In this document: in pieces, positions 33,401 through 43,700 of the stretch
How the letters are laid out: each line of letters opens with the position of its first letter
Numbering within the stretch: the first letter of the stretch is position 1
NCBI GenBank assembly: GCA_008828725.1
Contig: MEHQ01004020.1
Location: 456,593-520,592, forward strand
DNA length: 64,000 nucleotides
Direction of reading: 5' to 3'
From: Saccharina japonica
Taxonomy: Eukaryota; Sar; Phaeophyceae; Laminariales; Laminariaceae
Program-made: the position numbers and the translations under genes
The notes under the pieces: model-generated
The model's input: the letters and a program-made list of their open reading frames with translations, nothing else
Databases searched by the model: none
What the model was told of the DNA's origin: nothing

Positions 33401-36400
33401 AAAATCTAGTACAATCTGGCCTAAGCAAAAACTCAAACGGGTCCCTGTTTTTGGCGCCGTGTAAGTTACTGCAGTGCCTAGCATTCGCTTGTAATTTCTT
33501 ACCAGACACTCGTACAACGCTGAACTCGGGGAGGCGTTGTCCATAGCACTACTGTAGGCATCAATCCACCGTCTGTAAGGGTTAGCTTTGACTGCTGTAG
33601 CTAACAAGTGCAGACAACACCAACGCGAGGCTGCACCCAAAACAGGGTGGTTTTGGACAACTCATGTACCAAGTATGATATATATATATATATATATGAT
33701 GCCGTACTTATTGACTACTTAGTGACTGGCAAAGCATAATATTGAAAATAAAACTCATGTCGCATCCTGCAGCCATGACGGCGTGACTGGAGACTATCGC
33801 CGTTGTATGCGTTGTATGCGTTGTATGCGTTGTATGCGCACGGTGTCAGGGTAGGGCGGAGCATGCTGTTGCTGTGAAATATCCCAACCACCTGCGGGCT
33901 TTGTAAGCCGGTCGACCTAAATGAAACCACCACCAGGTCACAAGAGAGCAAGCAACCCCAGGGGAGTTGATCCAGGGCCAACAGGAGAAAATAAGAAATT
34001 GCCATTATTACTGTTAGTGCAGGCTGTACAGGCTGTACAGGCTCTACAGGCTGTACGGCGACGAGGAGGGAACGGTGTCTCCGGAAAAAATTGTAAAAAC
34101 AAAACGCGCAAATATTGACAGCAGTCGGAGTGAGCAAAGGCAATACTATACTGCTGTAACGATACGCTGACAATGCTACTCGGGGGAAACACGAAGAGAA
34201 GCAGATAAGCAGAAAATTAAAAGCAGAACACCACCAGAAGACCCTCACAAAGAGTAACAAATGCCCAGTAAAGTACCAACATAATAACGCGCAGGGCCAA
34301 GGAGAGCGCGAAAAGGTCGAGATGTACCATAGGGAAAGGGGAAGAGGGTGAGTTGTGCACTGAGGTTTCCATTGGAGTTTCGAGGCATGTGTGTACAGGC
34401 AGTACAGTTTGTACGTACCTCATCATTTTGACGGCATCACAAGCCTCTCGCCATCGTCCGACCTCCGCGCACGCCGCTATGGCGAAGGAGAAGCATTCCT
34501 CAGTCGGCACCACTCCAACCTCGTCCATCTCAGAAATCAACTCCAACGCCTGTTGGACGGCGGCCAGGCAGTTGGGACACAAAGAAGGAGGTGAGAACAT
34601 GAGACCGACCGAGAGAAACCAAGAAAAAAAAAAAAAAAAACGAACCAAACCGAGCCGAACCGAACCGAGCCGAACCGAGCCGAGCCGAACCGAACCGAAC
34701 CGAACCGAACCGAACCGAACCGAACCGAACCGAACCGAACCGAACCGAACCGAACCGAACCGAACCGAACCGAACCGAACCGAACCGAACCGAACCGAAA
34801 AACAAACACAATGCAATACAGAAATAAACCTAAACAAACCAAAATAAAAACACAAGACAAAATTGAACCAAACCAAAACAAAACAAAAATCAAACCAACC
34901 CAGAATCCACCAAAAATAAAACGTTAAACCGATCGACCAATCTGTCAGGTGTGAGGCCGTCCGTCGCCAATTGAAGCAATTCTCACGCTTTTTTATTTCA
35001 TCTTTATGCATATACTTGTTTTCTGTGCCTTTCGTCCCCTTGATTTTGTCTGTGTGTGTGTGTTTTTTTGCGTATATGTTGCTTGGCTATCTTTACAGCA
35101 CTTGCCTTCTCCCATTGGCCGGCATCCTTGAGGGCATCGAGAGCCGCATGGAATGCCTTGATCCCTGGCGTAGACCCATCCTCTTCCATCTCTTGCAGGA
35201 GCAGAAGAGCCCTCTCCCACCGCCCCCCGCTGCCGCACGCCTACCGTGTCACAAGGTCAAGCAACAAGTCACGAGTCATACGTCACCCGTCACGTCACGA
35301 GTCACACGTCACACATCCACGCAAAAAGTCCAAGCAACACGACCAAGCACGCCAACGAACACGGTCGAGGGCTTAGGGAGGGTGTACTTATTGTCATGCA
35401 TTAACGTAGTCGGGGGGGGGCGGGGGGTCGTCAACTTGACAAGTAAGCAGCCGGAGAAGCCGTCGTACACTAGACTACATACTTCGGTATATGTATATAT
35501 ATATATGTATATAGAGCCTACCAGGTACTAGAAACATAAACATGGTAATATATTGATGCAGGTGTCATATCAGATTCTACTAATTTACTATTAATAGTCA
35601 CTACAGGAACAGTGGGTACCCCGAGTTGACCCCTTAAGAACTGGTTCCACGTATTTGGGGTAAAACTACTTGGAAATAATGTGGGATACGTTTGTCCGTT
35701 ATGAATGGGTTAATAGAGGGTACCCTATATAAGAGAATAGTACTGTTAAATGAGGCCAAATCGGCTGGACCCGCCTACACGTTTTTTTTTTTTTGTTTCC
35801 CATCCCATTTATTATCTTCGCCCTTCCTTTCTCCCTTCTTCCTGGTCGTAACTCAGATCCGGGGTCACAAAGTAGGCTCTCCTCCCTCCTCCCCCACTAC
35901 GGTTCTTGCCTTGCATTTTTATCGCGAGAATTTTTCAGCACTTTCTTCCCTCGTCGATTTGCGTCGGATTCCGCCTAACCACGCCACGAAGGCGCTGTCA
36001 GCAATTGGTTCCTTTTTATTTTTTCAAATAAAGTAAAAACATCACCACGGTGGGATTCGAACTTGGGTACCAATGATAGTAGCCTTTGAAGCTGACCACT
36101 ACTCTACCGGGGCGACCGAAACCTATATATTTCCCACTCTGGATAAGAGAGAAGGCTAGCAAGAGAGCTGTAGGGGTACCCACTACTGTACTGCTACGGA
36201 AGGTGGTAGATACGTAGTATTCATACAAGTCGAGTAATTGTATTGACAGGGGTGCTGTATGTTCAGTCTGTTCAGTCTGTTCAGATTGTTCATTCAGTTT
36301 GTTCATTCAGATTGTTCATTCAGATTGTTCATTCAGATTGTTCATTCAGATTGTTCATTCAGATTGTTCGTCCAGGTAGGGGGTTTTGACCGCCGTGCGA

Positions 36401-39400
36401 GGCTTTGGGTCGATCAATTCAATCGAATCGAAGAGAAAGGAAACCGGGGCGAGCGCGGTATTGGTGATACTATACAGTACCATCTACAGCAGTACAGCAA
36501 TACAGGCCGTCAGCGAGCGATACATCCGACTTCACTCGAATAGACACCCAAACAAATGCATCAGCGAAGCACAGTAGGACGGACAAGCAGACAGACAGAC
36601 AGGCAAGGCCAACGGACAGACAAAGAGACAAGACAGACACACAGATATCACAGGCAGCGATATACCGCCAACAAAAACGCAAATACAAGACACACAGCAG
36701 TCGGCAACGGGGCATTCGCTAGTATAGACTACCAGAGGGTAGAGCATACCTTCATCGCGAACCGGTAGCTGTGCTGGTCGGGCTCAAGCCCCAAAGCCCG
36801 CATCTCCCCGAGGATTTCCAGCGCCTTCTCCCACTCCCCCTCCTGCCCGCACGCGATGATTGCGGCGTTGTAAGCCGTCTTATCCGGTGTAAAGCCGTCT
36901 GCACTCATCCGGCGCATGATGCCGAGTGCTTCCTTTGACAGTCCGCCGTCAGCACAGGCCTGGACAGCCGCCCCGTAGCATACCAAGTCGGGCGTAAGGC
37001 CTGCAAGGACGCAAAGAGCCCGATCAACAACGGAGGGTAATGACACAAAAGAAACAAAAGCAAGTAGGCAAAAAGAAAGCAAGTGTAGCAAAGCAGGAAG
37101 TGAAAAAAGCAAAGCAAAACAAAGCAAGCAAGTGAGCAAAACAATGATCAAGGAAGCGAAGGAACATCCATGGAAGCAACTCAACAGCCATGGAAGTAAA
37201 GCAACAGCCATCTCTGGACTGTTCTGAAGGGGGGGGGGGGGGGGGGGGGGGCAGGGCAGCGCGACATACCTAACAGTCAGGCACATTATTAGTCGAGCCA
37301 GGTTACCACCTCACAGCCAACTTCGGACAAGCCATACCCTTGCAGTCGGGCCAACGAGCACACGAACAGATACAAAAAACACAACAAACACTTTTTGCCT
37401 GACCACATACTACTACAAGAATAAAAAATACAAACTACGCCTAATACCATCAACTCTCTTGGGGGCTTGAGACTACGGCGACGCCCACAGCAGCACCATT
37501 AACCATTAATGGTGTCCGAGTTACAATGGTTGCAACGCAAGGGTCAGCCCTACAGACGTACAGCACGGGCACAAACATGATGAGGCTACTGTAAATACCC
37601 GTACTGTTTATATAGGCACTCACGCTACTGCTCGTAGACGGTTACATCACCAAAGTCATCATTGTGTTGGTCGTTATCCGTTCTGTTTATTCTATCCCTC
37701 CTGTCCCTTCTATCCCTTCTAACCTTATACCCCTTAAACGGGGTCAGTCCCGGAGGCGTTAAGTACTAATTTCGATTACGTCAACATTGCTAGTTGAAGC
37801 CGGTGATGTCTACCCATAGCTACCCATTGGCAACAAACGACAAACGGTTGGAGGCGGATTCTTACCGTAGTCCTTGGCCATCTCGTCCAACAGTTCAATC
37901 GCCTTGTCCGCCCTGCCCCCCTTCCCGCAAGCCGAGATGGCGCCGCTGTATGTGAACACGTCGAAAGCTAGCCCGTCCTTGAGCATCTGCTTCATCATCG
38001 ACAGAGCCTCCTTCCATCTGCCGCACTTGCTCACCGCGCTTATCGCGCTGTTGTCGTCAATCACCATCACCATAATCGTCATCATTATCACAATTGCCAT
38101 CGTGGTATGACGTCGTGATTGGAGCATGACGTTGTCGGCAAAAGGGGGGGGGGGGGGGCGTTACTTTCTTCAGTCGAGAGCTTAATAACTTAATGCTGGT
38201 ATATCGAAAAGTAGATGAGTACAATCCATATATACGTACATTGGTACACTCATGGATTGATAAACCGCAGCCCCAGGGCAAGGCAAGGCAACGCAACGCA
38301 ACGCAAGGCGAGGCAAGACAAGGTCATCGAAGGCGACAACAAAGCGAGCAAGCTCGCCGCCTCGCCGCCTCAAGAGAGGACACCCACACCCGCCGCAAGT
38401 GTATACAGCGGTAGCACGAGTAGTCCGCGACGTATAACGTTACGAAACTAGCAATCAGCTTGTTTCCAACTTCGCCAACCAACCTTGCTCTACCACCCTA
38501 CAATGCGCCCCGAAGCGCCGCATGCCTAAGCACCACGACCCCCACACACCACGGCTAGCGTCCTCACCGCCGTGCTGCGTGAACATCAAAATCTGATGTA
38601 AAGGAAGTATTGCATCGCCATCCAAACCCGGCAGACGTATCATACGCACGGATGGATGTCTACTATTAATAGTAGGGCGAGTATAATAGAACACGACAAC
38701 ACGCCAAAAACAAAAAACGTCGCCGAAGCTGCTTACCTGTTGTACATCTGAACGTTCACCGGCACGCCGCGCACTCTCGCCCCTACAAGCGCCCGCAAAG
38801 CATCCTCCCACTCTCCCCTCTTCCCCAAGGCCACAAGGTCCGCCGTCGTCGCGCGTTGAGCCTCCTCTATCGGGTCCAAAACCTTCGGCGCCCTCGCCCC
38901 CGCCCCTGATGACCCCCGTTCCCACTCGTTGAGACCCCTCCCTCCCTCGTCCCCCCACCCACCCCCCTCACCCCAGTCACTCCCTCGGGAAAACCCTCTC
39001 TCCGGTTCCTGTTCCCATTCCCTCCCCCCTCCCCCTTCCCCTCCACCCTCTTCTTGATACCCGTCTGTTTCTTGGAAACCCCTCTGTTGCGTGTCTGCGG
39101 GGGGAGCCGCGGCGGCGTTTCCCCTCCCCTTAGCGCGTCCCATGACGTTAGATCGTGGCGCTTCCATGTTGGCCTTCCACCCTTCCAGCTGGTTGGATCC
39201 CGTGATGACGTCCCCGTAGCCACCAGCCCCCCCCGCACCCGCTCCAGCGCCGCCTCCGCCTCCGCCGGCGCCGCCGCCGCCGCCGTCGAACTCCCACGGG
39301 TCGTTGACGTTGTCGTTGACGTTGTCGCGAGCGGCGTCCGCCCAAGGGTCCGTCGGCCTGTCACGAGCTGCGGCTGCGGGCTGGCTGCCACCAACGGGTG

Positions 39401-40583
39401 GGGGTTTCGACGCCCCCTCGTTTTCTTCCAAGAGGTCGTTGAGCCAGTCGTCGATCGCCGCCGGTGCGTCGGCCGCGGCACCATCCGGCACGGGGCGCCT
39501 CGCCGACCCGCTGTCGGCGTCGGCGTCGATGTCGATGTCGGTGTTGGCGGAGATATCGGCACCGGCAGGGGTACCGCCTGGCGCACTTGACACCTCGTCG
39601 ATCAAGGATTCCACAACCCTTGCGTTAGCTCCCCTCCGGCCCCCGCCCCTTGCCGCGGTCCCTGTGGTGGCGGGGTTGGAGGCGGTGGCACCGACGGGGG
39701 CGCTGCTGAAGTCGTCGCTGTCCAGCTTGAGCAGATCGTCCAACCAGGAGTCTGGGTCGACGCCGCCCATTGCGGGAGACGACGCCGACTCGTCAGGGGC
39801 GCCAGGGCTCGACGACCGTTGCCGTGATACAGGCTCAGGGGCTGAGGGGAGGCTCTGGCTCAGCAGGTCGTCAAGAGAGTCCCGCTTCCCAGGAGCATCG
39901 AACTCCTTGAAGGGGTCGATGGCTGCAAGGTTAGGGTTCCCGCTGTCTGCGTCGCCGCCGCCGCCGCCGCCGCCCGCGTTCAGCGTCGGTGAAGAAGACT
40001 GGGAATTGGCGGCTCCTGTCGGCGGCAGCAGGAGAGCTCCGTCGTCGAGGCCAAGGAGGTCATCCAGTGCGCCAAACCCGTCGTCGGCGAAACCGCCACC
40101 GCTGTCGGCACCACCGCCTGAGGGTGAGGATGAAGAGGGCCCCTGCGTTGTCACCGCGTCCCGTCGAAGCAGATCGTCGAGAGCATCGAGAGTGCTCTGG
40201 CCGGATATTGAAGAAGACGGGCCGCTTGTGTGCACGCCGAGCAGATCATCCAGCGCGTCTAGGTCGCCGAGAGGGTCGCGAGCTGCTGCCGCAGGCTCCG
40301 GAGCATCGGCTGGGTCGTCTCGGAAAAGCCGGGGACCATCCTGACCGATGAACTCGTCGGGTTCGACCTCGTCACCGCCCTCCGCTGCAGCACTCAGCCG
40401 GCGACTTCGAGTGGCACGTGGTGCAGCGCCCATTGGTACAGCAGAGCCCCACACATCCCGGCGACTGCCATGCGTCAACGCCGTCGCGGGTGTCACATGC
40501 TGGGAGATGGATGCCGGTGGTACCACGAAGCTCTTGGCCGATGATAAGAGAAGGGACGAGGATGCCAGCCTCCAGAGCGACAT
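30419..40583 (-). CDS. pentatricopeptide repeat (PPR) protein with long LDDLL-rich N-terminal region
   Basis: PPR proteins bind organellar RNA. Exons in coding order: 40583-38737, 38047-37866, 37000-36750, 35240-35106, 34549-34419, 33051-32832, 30694-30419; 1013 residues. Residues 1-600 come from one huge exon and are low complexity (Gly, Ser, Ala, Asp). They carry five LDDLL motifs (about 111, 135, 173, 237, 281) and one LNDLL (381). From about residue 595 to 920 run some nine 35-residue PPR repeats, with blocks such as VFTYSGAISACGKGG, TAYNAAIIACGQEGEWEKA and SLVTYNSVLTACVRG. The tail is very basic (KKAPRKKKAKK) and may add RNA affinity. The N terminus (MSLWRLASSSLLLSSAKSF) could be an organelle signal; plastid and mitochondrion are both possible. 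Intron 4 appears to use a GC donor. The first 1.8 kb is GC-rich, unlike the introns. The RNA target cannot be read from sequence here. Confidence 0.9.
30735..31045. repeat. degenerate minisatellite around GATGCAGCAGTAGGTATA
   Basis: It is a run of loosely repeated 25-30-base units with GCAGCAGTAGG words. It sits at the 3' end of the last PPR intron, 40 bases upstream (in gene direction) of exon 7. Confidence 0.7.
31661..32020. repeat. (TCACTAATAG)36 minisatellite
   Basis: 36 tandem 10-base units, of which 34 are perfect and the last two have single changes. It lies in the last PPR intron. The flanks on both sides are ordinary AT-rich intron. Confidence 0.98.
33799..33840. repeat. (TGCGTTGTA)n short array
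   Basis: About four 9-base units in PPR intron 5. A second short array of CAGGCTGTA units lies at 34018-34058 in the same intron. Confidence 0.85.
34640..34800. repeat. (CCGAA)n pentanucleotide array
   Basis: About 30 units of CGAAC with a few CGAGC variants, in PPR intron 4. It creates long spurious frames (GSVRF repeats on the minus strand). Confidence 0.95.
35630..35709 (+). mobile_element. TTAA-type piggyBac-like MITE, copy 4
   Basis: It has the family core (AAGAACTGGTTCCACGTATT, TACTTGGAAATAATGTGGGA, ATGAATGGG) with TTAA on the right (35710-35713). The left flank is TTGA, one base off. It lies in PPR intron 3. Confidence 0.65.
35780..36127 (-). mobile_element. tRNA-derived SINE, full-length copy C
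   Basis: On the minus strand the head reads GCCCCGGTAGAGTAGTGGTC (A-box region) and AAGTTCGAATCCC (B box), as in a tRNA gene. The body has GACGAGGGAAGAAAGTGC and TGACCCCGGATCTGAG and ends in AATAAATGGGATGGG plus an A run. It lies in PPR intron 3. Confidence 0.75.
36263..36370. repeat. (AGATTGTTCATTC)n 13-base array
   Basis: Six or more units in PPR intron 3. A short CAGTCTGTT run precedes it. Confidence 0.85.
37228..37250. repeat. 23-G homopolymer
   Basis: A pure G run lies in PPR intron 2; a shorter one lies at 38147-38158. Its length may be unreliable in any assembly. Confidence 0.85.
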
Positions 40584-40797
40584 ACTCGTGACACACGCTG
40601 TGCGCTGTTAGAGTTGTGGAGCTGAGAGCTGCTATCATGAGTTTTGAGGTTTGAGGTGAGAAGGGAGTTCCATCCAAATTTGAGGCGTTTTTATGTACAG
40701 TTTTTCAGAGATTTGTCCCCTCTACCCGTTTTGTCGCTCGTGCTTCGCTCGTCGAAGACCTTCCTCGTGCTTCGCCTGCTGGGCCCTCGGTTTCACG
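40584..40797. promoter_or_regulatory. shared bidirectional promoter of PPR and TTC12-like genes
   Basis: A gap of 214 bases lies between two divergent start codons. It contains a short direct repeat, CTCGTGCTTCGC, twice (near 40738 and 40765), both in the part next to the TTC12-like start. No TATA box is evident. Function is inferred from position only. Confidence 0.6.
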
Positions 40798-43700
40798 ATG
40801 GCCATGGTCAAAGGGGGGAAAGGTGGCAGAGATTTCGACGTAGACCGCCTGTTGAACTTCGAAAAGCGCAGCGGCATCAAGGATGGGGACATCGAATCGT
40901 TCATTACCAAAGTCGACGCTGTGAATGTCGCGATCCAAGCAATGAAGGTGAGAAGAGGGCAACAGATATCACAGTACGTAGGAGGAGACGGGGAGGGAGA
41001 AAGGAGGACAAGGGGAGAGGGAGAGAGGGAGACAAAGCGTGGTGTGCGGTATTCAGTTGAATGAGTCTTCTCGTAGAGGCGTGCGATGTGCTCGCGGTGG
41101 CTCGGCCGGTTCGCATCAAAATGGATCTGTGAAGGATAAGGATATCTTTGACCCACAACAGCCCAAATATGAAGATACTGATATTCTGTGAACGGTAGAA
41201 CATGCTACAGCAGTAGTACGCTCGTACGACGTAATACTCGCATGGACTTCTCAGGCATGAATGAATGATACGTACTGCTGTACATTGTCCTTGATGCCCC
41301 CAGGACGGTGAGCTAGATCCAGCTGACGTGCACGTGGATGGTGTGCCCACGATAGAAGAAGAACTCCAGATGGCAGCGGAAAAAAGGTAACACGTCGCAG
41401 CAGTGCAGCTACTTACGTTCAGACATCATGTGACCAAAGACGTTGCTGATGTTCTTCGTGTATTGCATGCTTACGTTTACCCGTGGAGCCAACGCTTTGT
41501 GAAATAGTCGCACGCAAGTACACACTACGAGTAGGCACTACAGGCAGTAGTACTACGCGCACTGTACCTGGGCAGAGTTATAGTATGTAAGAGTACTTCG
41601 AGTGCTTTGGCGCGTCGCACCGACTAGTAGGAGCAATCTTGGTCTTGCCCGGGCATCATTTTATTTGAGCGGGTACTCGTAGGTATTACTGTGTGATAGG
41701 GAGTGTTGCCTCCAAAGGGGTGCAGGTTGTTTGTCGGTGCTGAGTTACTCGTCCATCATATTGTTTGTCCTTCCATTATTGCTGCCGTATGTAGTACCGG
41801 TATTTATGTACGAATTCCGAGAGGTTTTTATCCTGGGCTTACGCCTGTCCATTCCGTGTACGAGTACTCGTAGGCGCGAATTTTGCCCGCCAACACGATG
41901 TTGGTCCAAACTGAAATATCAATGTGATCAATACAAACGTACGTAGGTAAGATGTGTACACAGAAGGGTGCTCGCCACATCTTACACTATCGTGTGACAC
42001 ACACTTACACTGACACTTGTACATGTATTCCTCCAGCCCCATGCCATGCTGTTGGGTGTTGTATAAATACGTGTTTTGGCAATCCATGGTGCAGGAGGAG
42101 GACTGATCCTTTGCAAAGAGACAGCGGGAGGAAAGAGAAAAGAGTGCTCACCACATCATCTACACTATTAATACCGCACTGCGTATAATGCATGCGTGTG
42201 CTTCTCTTTGTCTAAATTAAGTAATCCACACTACTACTAGCTCAAGTAATTAATTTATAAATGCGTGTGTTTCTCTTCCCACCCCCCATGGCATTGTTGA
42301 TGTTTTGTCAACTTATGGTGCAGGAGGAGGAGGATCGATCTTGAAAGGAGAGAGCGGGAGGAGCGCTCGAGAAAGAGAAAGGAAGAACACGAGAAATGGT
42401 GGAGGTGAAATACAGCGCATTGCACTATCCATTCGCGCCTATTTATAGGCTAGACTCACAGAACAGCACCCAAAGCATTAACTATTCTTATCCCAGGCGG
42501 CGGCAGAACGATTTACTGCTCTCGAATATGTACCTATGAACCTGTACCGAGGTGTGTACGAGCCACTAATAACAGCCTACGTACCAATAAACTCCCCCCT
42601 TGCTAGTCTTTGATGTATGTACAGTAGTATATAGACGATCAGGTATCAATTAACTTTTCACTTTGTGTTGGCGGTTCGCATCTCGATAGTCGATAAAGCC
42701 AAGCACAGAAGCCCAGCCCGCCAGTCGGTTGCCACTCCCAGCAGCAAAAAACTCGAAGCAGATGCGCAACGCAGGAGATCGATCGAACACAACACCCGCT
42801 ACCTGTATAATACCTCCTCGCAATGAAACCATGTTCCGGATGCAGTTGTCGCTTCAAGTAGTATATACGCGAGCGAGGCTGACGCTTACGTACGAAATCG
42901 CCATACTGCGCGCCACCCTATTCTTGCACCGACCCAACCAAACAACCGATGGGTATCAAAGGGGCGCTGAGCTTCTCTACGGCGAGAGGAAGCGCTTGTC
43001 TGGGGCCGGAGCTTTAGAAAATTCCACCCATGCCATGGAGGTGGAAAGCAGTGGCGGGGATCACCTAAGTCATACGTCTGGATCGACAAGGTCCCTCACT
43101 GACGAGGAGAGGCTGCGGCTGAAAGACAGATACAGCATGGAGTATGGCAGGTATTTGGCGGTACCTAGTCAATAGCAGTCCATGATATATGTTGATATGA
43201 TGGTATGCGGTGTTCTACCAAGTGGCGTTTTGATTTTTAAGTACGTGTCCCCTCTTTTCCCCCAGTAGGCGTTATTGCCCGCTTGAATGAAGACACGCTC
43301 ACATTCTTCTGTCAGCAGCCACACTTAGTATAGAGTATGCAAGTAACCAATACCCCAGGAAATACCCCGAATAACCGTGTGTGGTTCATGCCCCGTATCG
43401 AAACACCTGATAAATAGCATACCGCACAACGTTTTTCATTGGTTTACTGGTGTTAATGTGAACATAATATAGATGGTAGTAGCACAAGAAGCGGTTGTCG
43501 TTGGCGGCCTAATTATGCCGCCCCGAAGTGTTTTGGCGACAACCGCACCCCTCGGTGAAGCATACCGGTGCGTATTGGAGAACGCCCATCTGAGACACGA
43601 TATTTTTTTTATAGACACACTATGTACAGTAACTGTAAACCCTCACCCAACACCTCCAGCACACGTACACAACGCGGGATTTCAGCGAACACCGGTTTGC

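Noticed and set aside
33503-33572. 70-base exon-like piece in PPR intron 5 with good acceptor and donor
   Set aside because: Including it would break a PPR repeat and need another acceptor for the next exon; direct joining gives a perfect repeat in phase.
34217-35011. 264-codon minus frame with GSVRF repeats
   Set aside because: It is a read-through of the CCGAA array in a PPR intron; the only real coding part is 34419-34549.
39304-40344. 346-codon open frame on the plus strand
   Set aside because: It lies antisense to the large PPR exon and follows from that exon's GC-rich codon bias.
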